Positions 28,994 to 38,133 of a stretch of 64,000 bases of DNA are shown here, one piece after another. Made by a program: the position numbers and the translations under genes. The notes beneath the pieces are model-generated. The model did not search any database. It had not been told where the DNA came from and saw only the letters and a program-made list of their open reading frames with translations. The stretch is from positions 22,759 through 86,758 of the forward strand of contig JAAELB010001113.1 in the NCBI GenBank assembly GCA_024227155.1. The letters are read 5' to 3'. Each line of letters opens with the position of its first letter. The stretch's first letter is position 1. Origin of the DNA: Desulfobulbaceae bacterium (GTDB lineage: Bacteria > Desulfobacterota > Desulfobulbia > Desulfobulbales > Desulfocapsaceae).

Positions 28994-30091
28994 TTACAAA
29001 GACAGAGAATCAAGCCACCCACTGTTTTTCTCAAAATAGGTCAATGTTGTGCCCACGCCCTTTACCATTGCATTCTGGTACACTCTGTAGGCTTCGGAAA
29101 GATCATGGATTCCCAGGCCAATTGGGTTGAAAAAGATCCTGTCGTTTTTGCTCTCTCGACCGACTTTTTTACCAACAATAACTTCACCCAGCTCTCCGAT
29201 TACTCGCTCTTCCGGGATGAAACCTTCTTTAACCGCGCGCCAGGCTACATCCACTCCATGGTGTTTTACCTGATACCAGTCATCGACAAAGACCCTGTCG
29301 AATACGGTGAGCGCTTCGGGCGGAGTATCCCAGAATGATATCTCGGTATGGAAAGCTCCTGACTTGTACCAATCTTTATTTACATAGGGTTCCCTTGCCA
29401 TAGTGGCAGTTGAGATAACATCCATCTCTACAAAGGCTTCACGTACTGTTTCTACAGGGATAATCTCCATCTCCAGTCGCTCTGACATCTTATCGGCAAA
29501 TGCTTGGGATGCATTCGAGTTAATATCAAATACCTTTAACATTTCAAGAGATGGAACTGCCGCTTTGATTGCTGCTGCCTGGGTCATGCCTTGTACACTT
29601 GCCCCGACCAGGCCAAAATATTTTGAATCAGGGTTTGCCAGATATTTGGCACCAACCCCACTAGCAGCACCAGTACGCATAGCGCTGGCAATAGCGCCGT
29701 CCATTACACAGATCGGAATAAATGTTTCGGGGTCAAGAATGATTATAATAGCGGTTGCCCTTGGTAATCCCTTTTTAGGATTATCAGGACGACTTGGAAT
29801 AAATTTAATACCCGAGGTATCAACCGGACCTAAAAGACCGCGAAGGTTGAGTTCCTCTGCGAACTCCTTTCCACCAAGAAAACTCGGCATTGACATGATC
29901 CTACCAATAGTTTCCTCCGTTGATGCGTCTCCCCAACGTATTACGGGTTTACCTGGTTGGACATAATCCCCTTTGCCGTGGAGAAAAAAGGAACGTTCTG
30001 TGGCTTTTAGCGTTTCTGACATTTCAGCGCCACCTGCTTCCACACAATCTTCCTGACTTAGATAGAGCAACGACCAGCTTGATTCTGACAT
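28994..30091 (-). CDS. Ornithine cyclodeaminase/mu-crystallin family protein
   Basis: 365 residues, NAD(P)-dependent family that includes ornithine cyclodeaminase, pyrroline-carboxylate reductases and the so-called tyramine oxidase subunit B. The dinucleotide-binding region is FGLVGASVQGMTQAAAIKAA (about 160-180), preceded by CVMDGAIASAMRTGAASGVG, the conserved substrate-side block with its arginine. Lies at the end of a - strand unit with a corrinoid protein and an MttB-family methyltransferase, which suggests it acts on an N-methylated amino acid or its product. TCTGGAGATAAAG precedes the ATG. The substrate is not known. Confidence 0.82.
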   Translation of the reverse strand: MSESSWSLLYLSQEDCVEAGGAEMSETLKATERSFFLHGKGDYVQPGKPVIRWGDASTEETIGRIMSMPSFLGGKEFAEELNLRGLLGPVDTSGIKFIPSRPDNPKKGLPRATAIIIILDPETFIPICVMDGAIASAMRTGAASGVGAKYLANPDSKYFGLVGASVQGMTQAAAIKAAVPSLEMLKVFDINSNASQAFADKMSERLEMEIIPVETVREAFVEMDVISTATMAREPYVNKDWYKSGAFHTEISFWDTPPEALTVFDRVFVDDWYQVKHHGVDVAWRAVKEGFIPEERVIGELGEVIVGKKVGRESKNDRIFFNPIGLGIHDLSEAYRVYQNAMVKGVGTTLTYFEKNSGWLDSLSL

Positions 30092-30202
30092 CTTTATCTC
30101 CAGATATTTTTTTAATACTTATAAATTAAACAACAACCCGATATCATTAAAAAACATCTCAAGTATTCTAGGGAGAAGTGGTAGATAGCGGGAAAGCCAG
30201 TT

Positions 30203-30406
30203 TTAGGACCTAATCGCTATTGCACGAACCCCTTTCAAAGCAGTCATGCAGAAATTGTCTTTACCGTTGAGCATGTCTACGGTCTTAATTGTTGCCGCAA
30301 TCTTTTCATCGAGTGGGTCGATAATTGCTAAATCCATACCGGCAGTCATCATCAGAGTAACAAAGGTACGGTTTATGTTTATCCTCTCTTCGAGCACTTG
30401 AAACAT
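30203..30406 (-). pseudogene. Deletion remnant of a methyltetrahydrofolate:corrinoid methyltransferase (MtgA/AcsE-like)
   Basis: A 67-residue reading frame with its own AGGGA site and ATG. It starts MFQVLEERIN, like the N terminus of the pterin methyltransferase family, and jumps directly to INRTFVTLMMTAGMDLAIID and the rest of that family's C terminus. About 190-200 central residues, including the pterin pocket, are missing. A tandem ATAAACATAAAC sits at the junction, consistent with deletion between short repeats. It lies where the pterin methyltransferase gene is expected, directly after the corrinoid protein. The peptide cannot be catalytic. Confidence 0.7.
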
Positions 30407-30421
30407 TTGTAGTCCCTATTT

Positions 30422-31054
30422 TTAATGAACAAGTGCCTTGGCACTTTTAGCAGCAGAACCAGCATCAGGAGCGAACGCATCTGCACCAATTTCATTTGCA
30501 AATGCCTGTGTGACAGGAGCTCCTCCAACCATCACCTTTACCTGGTCCCGAATCCCACTTTCCGACAAGGCGTCAATGGTTTGTTTCATCATCGGCATAG
30601 TGGTAGTAAGCAGTGCAGAGAGACAGAGGATATTGGCATTCGTTTCTTTGATGAGTTCAATGAATTTCTCAGGGTTTATATCAACACCGACATTATGTAC
30701 CGTCAGACCGGCACTTTCCATCATCATTGCCACAAGGTTCTTACCTATATCGTGAAGATCGCCCTTTACAGTTCCAATGACAACCGTTCCTTTAGAACTA
30801 CTGGCATCATCAGTCAGGAGAGGTTTAATAACCTCAACCCCTTTGCTCATAGTCTGGGCAGCCATGAGAACCTCAGGAATAAACATGTCGCCGTTTTCCA
30901 TTTTGTCACCGACAATATCCATCCCGGCAATGAGTCCATCATTTAATATTGCTTCTGCTGAAATACCGTCCTTTAATGCCTCATTTATCAATTGAAGCAT
31001 TCTCTGTTCATCAAGGTTTAGCAGCGTTTCCGTAATTTCCTTTAATTCAGCCAT
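30422..31054 (-). CDS. Corrinoid (B12-binding) methyltransferase protein, MttC/MtgC-like
   Basis: 210 residues. N-terminal cap/helical domain (about 1-85) and a cobalamin-binding Rossmann domain with the base-off ligand motif GDLHDIGKNLVAMMM (about 102-116) and CLSALLTTTMPMM. It carries a methyl group on Co between MttB-type and pterin-type methyltransferases. ATG 31054 is chosen because AAGGTGAG lies just before it; a GTG nine bases upstream is less likely. It follows the MttB-family gene. Confidence 0.93.
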   Translation of the reverse strand: MAELKEITETLLNLDEQRMLQLINEALKDGISAEAILNDGLIAGMDIVGDKMENGDMFIPEVLMAAQTMSKGVEVIKPLLTDDASSSKGTVVIGTVKGDLHDIGKNLVAMMMESAGLTVHNVGVDINPEKFIELIKETNANILCLSALLTTTMPMMKQTIDALSESGIRDQVKVMVGGAPVTQAFANEIGADAFAPDAGSAAKSAKALVH

Positions 31055-31086
31055 TGTTCTCACCTTATAAAATCTTAAATCTCAAT

Positions 31087-32544
31087 TTAAATATCGAGTA
31101 AAATGTTAAATTTCTCTCGGATTGTCTTGTCAATTTCCTCTGGAATTAAAGATGGTTTTGCAGATGCTATGAGATCTCTGGCGATAACTCTTGCCCGCTC
31201 TCTGGCATCAAGACTGCCTTCTTTTTCCCATTTGTCACGACTTTTGCTGTCTGTAACTCCATTGCCATGGTAGTGCTCTGTCCTTAAATGTTTCATCGTG
31301 TGCATGGATGTCATGAAATTGCCCCCAGGTCCAACGGACTCAATAACTTCTAATGCAAGATGCTCTGCATCCACTTCGATGCCTTTTAACACCTTGCAGC
31401 AGTTACCGATAATTTCGTCATCAATCACAAACTGTTCATGGGCAATGGCGAGCATGGATTCCAGCATTCCTGCGCTGTGGTGTATGTAATTAGATCCTCC
31501 CATGGAGGCTAAAAGCGTAGTAAATGCTTTTTCGTAGCCAGCCTGGGCATCTGGAACTTTTGCGTCAGAAAGACCCGCTGAGTTATAGTTAGGTACTTTT
31601 ATATGAGCGGAAAGTTGATGGATGGCAGCGTTCATCATTCCACATTCCACTGCTCCACCGGAGTATCCCATTGTCTTAAGGTTCGCAAGCCCGGGTATTC
31701 CACCGTATAAGAGTGATGCTCCCGGGTTTGTCAATTGACAAATGGTGACCCCTGCCAGCTCTTCAGCATGCAACTGTGCAAGGGTTCCAGCCATAGTTAA
31801 AGGGGAGGTGGAACCTGCCATCGGTGCACTAGATAGAGCTACCGGTATGTTGTTACGGATAGCTTCCTGCATAATCAAGGTCGATTGTGTGCACAGCTTA
31901 AGCGGGCTAATCGCAAAGGATGTGATCACTGATACAAATGGTCGTTCCTGAAGCTTTTCTTTACCCCCAGCGATTAATGAGGCCATCTCGATAACATTGT
32001 GCAAACCAGCTTCATCGTTGACGCCTGACATAACATGCTTCGACGACCCAGCCATACATGCGTAAAACATATTGATATCATAATCAGATTTGTCGATATC
32101 AGTCGGGATACAGGGTCTTACGAGGAAATGGACATTGTCGAGCTGCTCAACAAGTTGAGAAACTTTATAAAGATCCTGGAGGGTTGTTGATCTTACCTCA
32201 CCAGTTTCCGGATCCAGGATTTTAATAGTTCCCCCGCCAGTACCCAAGTGAACACGATCTTCACTCAGGTTGAGGTCATGTGTTGGGGTGCGGCCACAAA
32301 GGACGACTTTTTCGGGGGATCTTGCCACCTGTGCAGTAACCAATTCTCTTGGAAAGAGAATATTCATCTTCTCCCAGTCTACTGTAGCACCATTCTCTTC
32401 CAGCATTCGAGCAGTATTCTCAAGGCCCTGTTCAAACGTGATGCCAATTGTTTCAAGAATCCTTAAAGAAGCGTCATGTACTACTTCAATCTGCTCTAAT
32501 GATAGCGGGCGATATTGCCCTCCCTGAAAACCCATTAAGTTCAT
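31087..32544 (-). CDS. MttB-family methyltransferase (non-pyrrolysine; glycine-betaine-type)
   Basis: 485 residues, trimethylamine methyltransferase superfamily. No in-frame TAG interrupts the gene, so it belongs to the pyrrolysine-free branch, whose members demethylate glycine betaine (MtgB), proline betaine, carnitine and related quaternary amines, methylating a corrinoid protein. Recognisable blocks are LGTGGGTIKILDPETGEVR, CMAGSSKHVMSGVND, NPGASLLYGGIPG and PNYNSAGLSDAKVPDAQAGY. The substrate cannot be read from sequence; a betaine-type ABC transporter nearby favours a betaine. Confidence 0.9.
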   Translation of the reverse strand: MNLMGFQGGQYRPLSLEQIEVVHDASLRILETIGITFEQGLENTARMLEENGATVDWEKMNILFPRELVTAQVARSPEKVVLCGRTPTHDLNLSEDRVHLGTGGGTIKILDPETGEVRSTTLQDLYKVSQLVEQLDNVHFLVRPCIPTDIDKSDYDINMFYACMAGSSKHVMSGVNDEAGLHNVIEMASLIAGGKEKLQERPFVSVITSFAISPLKLCTQSTLIMQEAIRNNIPVALSSAPMAGSTSPLTMAGTLAQLHAEELAGVTICQLTNPGASLLYGGIPGLANLKTMGYSGGAVECGMMNAAIHQLSAHIKVPNYNSAGLSDAKVPDAQAGYEKAFTTLLASMGGSNYIHHSAGMLESMLAIAHEQFVIDDEIIGNCCKVLKGIEVDAEHLALEVIESVGPGGNFMTSMHTMKHLRTEHYHGNGVTDSKSRDKWEKEGSLDARERARVIARDLIASAKPSLIPEEIDKTIREKFNILLDI

Positions 32545-32978
32545 GTTTCTTCTCCTAAGTGATTGTTGTATTGCTGGATATTAATTTCTACACAGCGTTA
32601 AACGAAAATCCGTACTGATAATCTCCTAATTTCACTTACTACATGTCACAATCTTGAGGACCTGTCAAGAGAAATGTAACAAAACCTGTCATTTCGTCTT
32701 GAAGGTCGTCCAGCTTAGATTCAATCCATACAGTGGGTAACTGTAAATTGCGTATATAAACAGATAGATAGGGGGGTGAATACACATACTGACTGTAAAA
32801 CAACTGAAAGGGCACTTGGTGGTGTTGAGGGATTATTTCACCCCATCTTATTTATCAACTTTAGCTTCACCTCTTCCGGAATTGAAATATTGATGCAGAA
32901 CCCATCAAAATCATTTATGTTGTTTGTATTTCAATGTCGATAGAGCCATACATTATTATTATATTCGGGAGAAATTTG
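32545..32978. promoter_or_regulatory. Divergent promoter region between mttB-type gene and rpiR-type gene
   Basis: About 430 bases between divergently transcribed genes. It contains two direct copies of ACCTGTCA at about 32660 and 32690, which could be regulator sites. On the - strand TTGACA appears near 32665 but I see no good -10 partner. Evidence is weak. Confidence 0.35.
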
Positions 32979-33845
32979 ATGGGTAGTAAGCAATTGTCTC
33001 TGACCAAAACCATACAGGATCACTATCACGGCTTAACTTCAAAAGGGAAAATCCTCGCTGATTTTGTGCAGTCATGCCCTGACAAAGCTGTTTTCATGAC
33101 AACGAGGCAACTCGCAGCGGCGGTTGGTGTCAGTGAAGCTACAGTTGTCAGGTTCGTCCGCCAACTGGACTTCACCAGCTATTCACTCTTTATCGATAAA
33201 TTACGGGAACACATCGACACCGAACTCACTCTTCTAGACCGCTATCAACTTGCTCAATCTGTTGTTCATAACGAAGACGAACTGCTTGAAAAAATGTTGA
33301 CTCAGAATATTGAAGATATAAAATCTCTGAGTCAATTCATTGATCTGGATGAAATTAAAAAGGTCAGAGATCTCATCAAAAATGCAAAATCGGTCCATAT
33401 TATAGGCTCAAGAATTTCCTATTCTTTTGCGAGTCATATGAGCTGGACTCTCTCAAAATTACGACCGGAAGTTCATTTGCTAAACGGGAGTGACACCACA
33501 TGTATAGACAAACTGGCATTTATTGATCCTGATTCGGTGATCGTTATAATTGCCACAACCAGATATCCAAATGATTTAATAAAGCTAGGTAAATTGGTGA
33601 GACGTCAGCGGCTGAAGATGATACTGCTCACAGAGAGTTCGACATGTCCACTATCACAGATAAGCAATCAGATACTGATTGCCCCGAGTACTGGCATTCC
33701 ATATCTCAATGCCTCCATATCCCTTCTCTGCCTGGTCAACTATTTAGTCCAGTCACTTGCTGCTGACATGGGAGAGGAACTGCAGCGCCACCAGCAAAAG
33801 CTGGAGCAGGTCTATTTGGAAAATGATGTTTTGTTTCTTCAGTAA
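32979..33845 (+). CDS. RpiR-family transcriptional regulator (HTH plus SIS domain)
   Basis: 288 residues. N-terminal RpiR helix-turn-helix (about 5-80: FMTTRQLAAAVGVSEATVVRFVRQL) and a SIS sugar-phosphate-type ligand domain (about 115-255: VHIIGSRISYSFASHMSW, IIATTRYPNDLIKLG). ATG 32979 has GGGAG seven bases upstream; an ATG 45 bases earlier lacks a site. Likely controls the flanking betaine genes, inferred from position. Confidence 0.87.
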   Translation: MGSKQLSLTKTIQDHYHGLTSKGKILADFVQSCPDKAVFMTTRQLAAAVGVSEATVVRFVRQLDFTSYSLFIDKLREHIDTELTLLDRYQLAQSVVHNEDELLEKMLTQNIEDIKSLSQFIDLDEIKKVRDLIKNAKSVHIIGSRISYSFASHMSWTLSKLRPEVHLLNGSDTTCIDKLAFIDPDSVIVIIATTRYPNDLIKLGKLVRRQRLKMILLTESSTCPLSQISNQILIAPSTGIPYLNASISLLCLVNYLVQSLAADMGEELQRHQQKLEQVYLENDVLFLQ

Positions 33846-34426
33846 CCCGAATGCGAGATAGGTGTATGTCACTTTGCTGTTTCGTCCATATCATGAAGTT
33901 GTCGCATTGGCTGCAACCAGATGTTTCGGCCACTAATAATTGTATTATCAGGACAGACATGTCACAAATTCCGCCCGTTGCCAGCTTTGGTTACATCATT
34001 TTTCAGTGTCGTGACAGGCGTTAGATAATTTATTTACGCATCTGTTCGCTGGCTGAAATACTACCATGGAGATTTAATGCAGAAACATCCTTAGTGCTAT
34101 ATGCTCTATCATATTAGTATCTTATGGAGCTGAGGTGTGGCGAAATCCCGAAATTTTATTCAACACATTGACAAAAATATCCTAAACTATATTCTTATAG
34201 TAGTTTACTTGACTGATGATGAAGCCATAATTTTACCAAGATTAACAAATCAATCTTGACAATAATTGTTACATTTGATAGAGAATGATATCATCACATG
34301 ATTAGTGAGAGGAGATACAACTATAATCCTACGCTCCAAGACCTCTAGTTGGCTCGAAATCCTGACCTGGCAACATGTCTGCGTGGTCGACTTTAGTGGG
34401 TAAATCTTTATGATTGCAGGTGATTG
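33846..34426 (+). promoter_or_regulatory. Long intergenic region upstream of the betaine transporter
   Basis: About 580 bases without a gene. At 34256 TTGACA overlaps the palindrome ACAATAATTGT (34259-34269), about 160 bases before the transporter start, a possible promoter with operator. Another TTGACA occurs near 34170. No riboswitch or terminator was recognised. Confidence 0.35.
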
Positions 34427-35089
34427 ATGGAAGAGATTATTCGATATGTGGGAACGAACTATCCAACGATTATACGGCTGACAATCGAGCATCTGTACCT
34501 GGTAAGTATATCTGTTGGGGTGGCAATTCTGACCGGTGTCCCCATCGGTATTTTGATCACCAAAGACAAAAAACTTGCAGATGCGGTTCTCTATGTTGCC
34601 TCTGTGATTATCACTATCCCGTCAGTTGCCCTGTTTGGCTTGATGATTCCGCTGTTATCGCTAATCAACCGTGGCATAGGCTTCTGGCCTGCAGCAATCG
34701 CCATTTTTTTATATTCACAATTACCGATCATACGCAACACCTACACCGCCATCAACAACATTGATCCAGCGCTTCGAGAGGCAGCAAAGGGTATGGGCAT
34801 GAGCGATTGGCAGCGGTTGGCTAAAGTTGAAATTCCTCTGGCTGTCCCCGTCATCATGGCCGGGGTCCGAATGGCAGTGGTTATGAACATAGCCGTGGCC
34901 ACCATTGCGGTTTATATCGGTGCAGGGGGCCTGGGCACAATCATCAATGAAGGGATTACCGGCACCAACAGCACCAAGCTGATTGTAGGGGCGATTGCCG
35001 TTTCATTATTGGCGATCACCGCTGATTACCTGTTCCTCTTTTTACAAAAACTTCTAACACCAAAGGGCCTGAGCGGGACGACGACATGA
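34427..35089 (+). CDS. OpuC/Osm-type quaternary-amine ABC transporter permease 1
   Basis: 220 residues, about five to six membrane helices. The EAA coupling loop is ALREAAKGMGMSDWQRLAKVE (about 115-135). Matches OpuBB/OpuCB-type permeases for glycine betaine, carnitine or choline. ATG 34427 follows CAGGTGATTG. Overlaps the ATPase gene by four bases. Confidence 0.9.
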   Translation: MEEIIRYVGTNYPTIIRLTIEHLYLVSISVGVAILTGVPIGILITKDKKLADAVLYVASVIITIPSVALFGLMIPLLSLINRGIGFWPAAIAIFLYSQLPIIRNTYTAINNIDPALREAAKGMGMSDWQRLAKVEIPLAVPVIMAGVRMAVVMNIAVATIAVYIGAGGLGTIINEGITGTNSTKLIVGAIAVSLLAITADYLFLFLQKLLTPKGLSGTTT

Positions 35090-36225
35090 TTCGACTTGAA
35101 AATTTAACCAAACATTTTGAGGTGCCGGGTAAAGCTCCGGTGGTTGCAGCTAGTAATGTTTCAATGGAGGTTGGCAAGGGAGAGATTTGTATTTTTCTGG
35201 GTCCATCAGGCTGTGGCAAAACAACAGCCCTGAAAATGATCAACAAGCTTATCCCCAAGACTTCAGGAAAAATTTTCATCGACGACATAGATACAGACGA
35301 CCTCGATGCCATAACATTGCGGCGTAAGATCGGTTATGTTATCCAGCAAATCGGCTTGTTTCCCAATATGACAATCGAAAGCAATATTTGCCTGGTGCCA
35401 GATCTGCTGAAAATGGACAAGAAAAAAAGTAGGGAAAAGGCCAGTGAGTTGATGCAAATGGTCAACCTTGATCCCAAAATCTTCCTAAAGCGTTATCCCC
35501 GGGAACTCTCAGGCGGACAGCAGCAACGTATTGGTGTTATAAGGGCGCTGGCTGCTGATCCTCCACTGATGCTCATGGATGAACCCTTCGGCGCCATCGA
35601 CCCCATCAACCGGGAAGTAATTCAGGATGAATTTTTAAAAATGAATGCTGAGCTGGGCAAAACAGTCTTGTTCGTCAGCCACGATATTGATGAAGCAATT
35701 AAAATGGGGGATAAAATTGCCATCTTCCGTGACGGTATTCTTGAGCAATGCGATAGTCCTGATGAGATTCTTGCAAATCCTGCGAACAGCTTTATCAAGG
35801 ATTTCGTAGGGTCTGATAGAGCTTTGAAAAGGCTTAAGCTCATTAACGTTGCTGAAGCGATCATGCCATTTCGGATGGCAGTTAAAGCTGAGGATACTCT
35901 AGACAAAGCTACACAGAAAATGCAGGATCGCAACGCCCATATAGCAGTGGTCGTTGGTCCTCGGGGCCGAGCGAGAGGGTACATAACCAAAGAGGAAATC
36001 AAGGGTGACAATAGCGGAATTGTGGGTGAATACATAGATCATCTCCCTGGAACTATCCATGAAAACGATAACCTGCACGACGCCGTGTCTCAAATGTACG
36101 CCCACGCAAGTGACTGGATGCCGGTGGTGGACGACAACGGTACATACAAAGGATACCTCACCCAGCACACTATCGCCAGCCTGCTTGGGGAGGTTCCGCG
36201 CAAGCGAGGCGATAAAATTGTCTAA
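35086..36225 (+). CDS. OpuCA/ProV-type ABC transporter ATPase with CBS domains
   Basis: 379 residues. Walker A GPSGCGKT (39-46), signature RELSGGQQQRIGVIRALAAD, Walker B LMLMDEPFGAID, H-loop FVSHDIDEA. The C terminus (about 260-375) carries two CBS motifs (RMAVKAEDTLDKATQKMQDR and ENDNLHDAVSQMYAHASDWM), typical of osmotically or nucleotide-gated betaine transporters. Confidence 0.93.
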   Translation: MIRLENLTKHFEVPGKAPVVAASNVSMEVGKGEICIFLGPSGCGKTTALKMINKLIPKTSGKIFIDDIDTDDLDAITLRRKIGYVIQQIGLFPNMTIESNICLVPDLLKMDKKKSREKASELMQMVNLDPKIFLKRYPRELSGGQQQRIGVIRALAADPPLMLMDEPFGAIDPINREVIQDEFLKMNAELGKTVLFVSHDIDEAIKMGDKIAIFRDGILEQCDSPDEILANPANSFIKDFVGSDRALKRLKLINVAEAIMPFRMAVKAEDTLDKATQKMQDRNAHIAVVVGPRGRARGYITKEEIKGDNSGIVGEYIDHLPGTIHENDNLHDAVSQMYAHASDWMPVVDDNGTYKGYLTQHTIASLLGEVPRKRGDKIV

Positions 36226-36249
36226 TCCACTTGATAATAGGGCCATCGC

Positions 36250-36999
36250 ATGAATTATTTTATCAATATTGCCAAGCAAAGCAAGTCGTTATACATCTTT
36301 CTTCTGATGGCGCTGGTGTTTATGTTTGGTGTTTTTGCCCAATCCTCTGGCTTGATTCAGGAATTTCTGGATACTTTTGAAGACTGGATCTATCTCTTCA
36401 AACAAAATGTGTTGATCGTCCTGGTTTCTGGTTTCACAGCAGCGATTCTCGGCATCTCCTCCGGCATTCTTATGACACGTCCCTGGTTTAAACGTTATGC
36501 CGAAGTGTTCGCCCAAAGCTTCAATATTCTCTCCGCTGTACCGACCCTAGCAATCCTGGCAATTATAATGACCCTCACCGGGATAGGATTCAAGTCGGCA
36601 TTTATTGGCCTGGTAACCGTCACCATCCTGCCGATTGTTCGAAATACCTTTCAGGGTATTAATGAAGTACCGGAGCATATGATTGAAGCCGCTCGAGGCC
36701 AGGGGATGACCGACAAACAAATTTTGTGGAAAGTACAGATCCCCAATGCACTTTACGTCATTAGTGCCGGTATCCGAACTGGTTTTGCCCTGAACGTCGG
36801 TACCAGTCCCCTGATTACCCTTATTGCAGCCGACAGTCTGGGGGAATATATTTTCACCGGAATTCAGCTCAATGAGTTCAATTCATTGTTAATCGGGTCT
36901 TTCTCGATAGCTGCACTAGCCATCATTACCGATTTCATATTGTCAAGACTTCAGTTTTGGCTTTTACCCAAAGGCGTAAACCCCCAACGGTTTGCCTAG
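36250..36999 (+). CDS. OpuC/Osm-type quaternary-amine ABC transporter permease 2
   Basis: 249 residues, six membrane helices. EAA loop MIEAARGQGMTDKQILWKVQ (about 140-160). A second permease in the same operon, as in opuC clusters where OpuCB and OpuCD form a heterodimer. ATG 36250, 24 bases after the ATPase stop. Confidence 0.9.
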   Translation: MNYFINIAKQSKSLYIFLLMALVFMFGVFAQSSGLIQEFLDTFEDWIYLFKQNVLIVLVSGFTAAILGISSGILMTRPWFKRYAEVFAQSFNILSAVPTLAILAIIMTLTGIGFKSAFIGLVTVTILPIVRNTFQGINEVPEHMIEAARGQGMTDKQILWKVQIPNALYVISAGIRTGFALNVGTSPLITLIAADSLGEYIFTGIQLNEFNSLLIGSFSIAALAIITDFILSRLQFWLLPKGVNPQRFA

Positions 37000-37028
37000 A
37001 TCTCAATTTGAAGAAGGAGGAGAGTACA

Positions 37029-37925
37029 TTGAAAAAGACACTTAAAAGAATTGGTTTTATTACGAGCACACTTTGTGCTGTTTTCATTGCATCAACAGCA
37101 CTGGCAGGCTCCGTTGTTGTAGGTGGAAAAGGCTTCACCGAACAACTACTTTTGGCTGAAATTACCGGTCAATACCTTACGAATAAGGGTTATGATGTAA
37201 AACTCAAAACCGGCATGGGTACGTCACTGGTACGTGGAGCTCTTGAAAATAAACAGGTTGATCTCTATTGGGAGTATACGGGCACCGCGTTTCTGAACTT
37301 CCATAAAAACAAGTTTGCCAACCAGCCTGGCAATGAGATCTATGACGCGGTGAAAGCAAAAGATGCTGAAGCAGGTATTGTCTGGCTTAATGCATCAGCT
37401 GCTAATAACACCTATGCCCTGGCAGTCCGACAGGCCGATGCAAAGACAAAAGGGATCAAAACCTTGGAGGATCTGGCAGCCAAACTCAATGGAGACGATA
37501 AGCTGACCCTGGGATGCAACATTGAGTTTTATAAGCGAGATGACGGCTTGAAACCGCTCCAGAAGGCTTACGGCTTCAAGTTCCCCCGCTCTGACGTAAA
37601 ACGTATGGAAACAGGATTAGTGTACAAGGCCTTAAAAGACGGTAACGTAGATGTGGGGCTTGTTTTCGCAACAGATGGTCGTATCCCCGCTTTCAATTTT
37701 ATTGTACTTAAGGACACTAAAAAGTACTTTCCTGCGTATGCAATTACGCCTACTGTTCGCAAAGAAACACTTGATGCCAATCCTGATCTTGCAGAACATC
37801 TCAATACCTTGTCCGGGCTAATCGACGATGCGACAATGTCGAGCTTAAACGCGAAAGTGGATGTTGACAAGAAATCTGTCACAGAAGTGGCAAAAGACTT
37901 CTTAAAAGCACAGAACCTCCTGTAA
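37029..37925 (+). CDS. OpuCC/OsmF-type substrate-binding protein
   Basis: 298 residues. TTG 37029 follows AAGGAGGAGAGTACA, a strong site; signal peptide about 1-24 (FITSTLCAVFIASTALAG). Mature protein has the OpuAC fold: VVVGGKGFTEQLLLAEITGQ, TGMGTSLVRGALENKQVDLY, WEYTGTAFLNFHK. Binds glycine betaine or a related compound. There is no lipobox cysteine, so it is soluble in the periplasm. Last gene of the transporter operon. Confidence 0.9.
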   Translation: MKKTLKRIGFITSTLCAVFIASTALAGSVVVGGKGFTEQLLLAEITGQYLTNKGYDVKLKTGMGTSLVRGALENKQVDLYWEYTGTAFLNFHKNKFANQPGNEIYDAVKAKDAEAGIVWLNASAANNTYALAVRQADAKTKGIKTLEDLAAKLNGDDKLTLGCNIEFYKRDDGLKPLQKAYGFKFPRSDVKRMETGLVYKALKDGNVDVGLVFATDGRIPAFNFIVLKDTKKYFPAYAITPTVRKETLDANPDLAEHLNTLSGLIDDATMSSLNAKVDVDKKSVTEVAKDFLKAQNLL

Positions 37926-37959
37926 AAAACTTTTTTACGGCTCGACGTCTAAGGGTTGT

Positions 37960-37999
37960 GCTCTGGTCTTCTAAAAAGTAATTTTCAGAAGACCAGAGC
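37960..37999 (+). terminator. Perfect 13-base hairpin after the transporter operon
   Basis: GCTCTGGTCTTCT pairs exactly with AGAAGACCAGAGC around a 14-base A/T-rich loop. No T run follows (CACCAGCC), so it may act as an mRNA 3' stabiliser or rho-assisted end rather than a simple intrinsic terminator. An imperfect GTAAAAAACTTTTTTAC palindrome precedes it at 37922-37938. Confidence 0.55.
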
Positions 38000-38133
38000 C
38001 ACCAGCCATGAGATCTCACCCGAATTTCTTATTTTTTTATAAAAAGCTGTCTGTCCTTATAGAGTTGAGATATCAAATTAAATTTCATTTAAATAGTTTT
38101 AGGTTTTTTCAAAACTAGTCTATGAGGGGCAAG

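Noticed and set aside
31087-32544. MttB-family gene as a possible pyrrolysine protein
   Set aside because: The 485-codon frame is continuous with no in-frame TAG, so it is the non-pyrrolysine branch.
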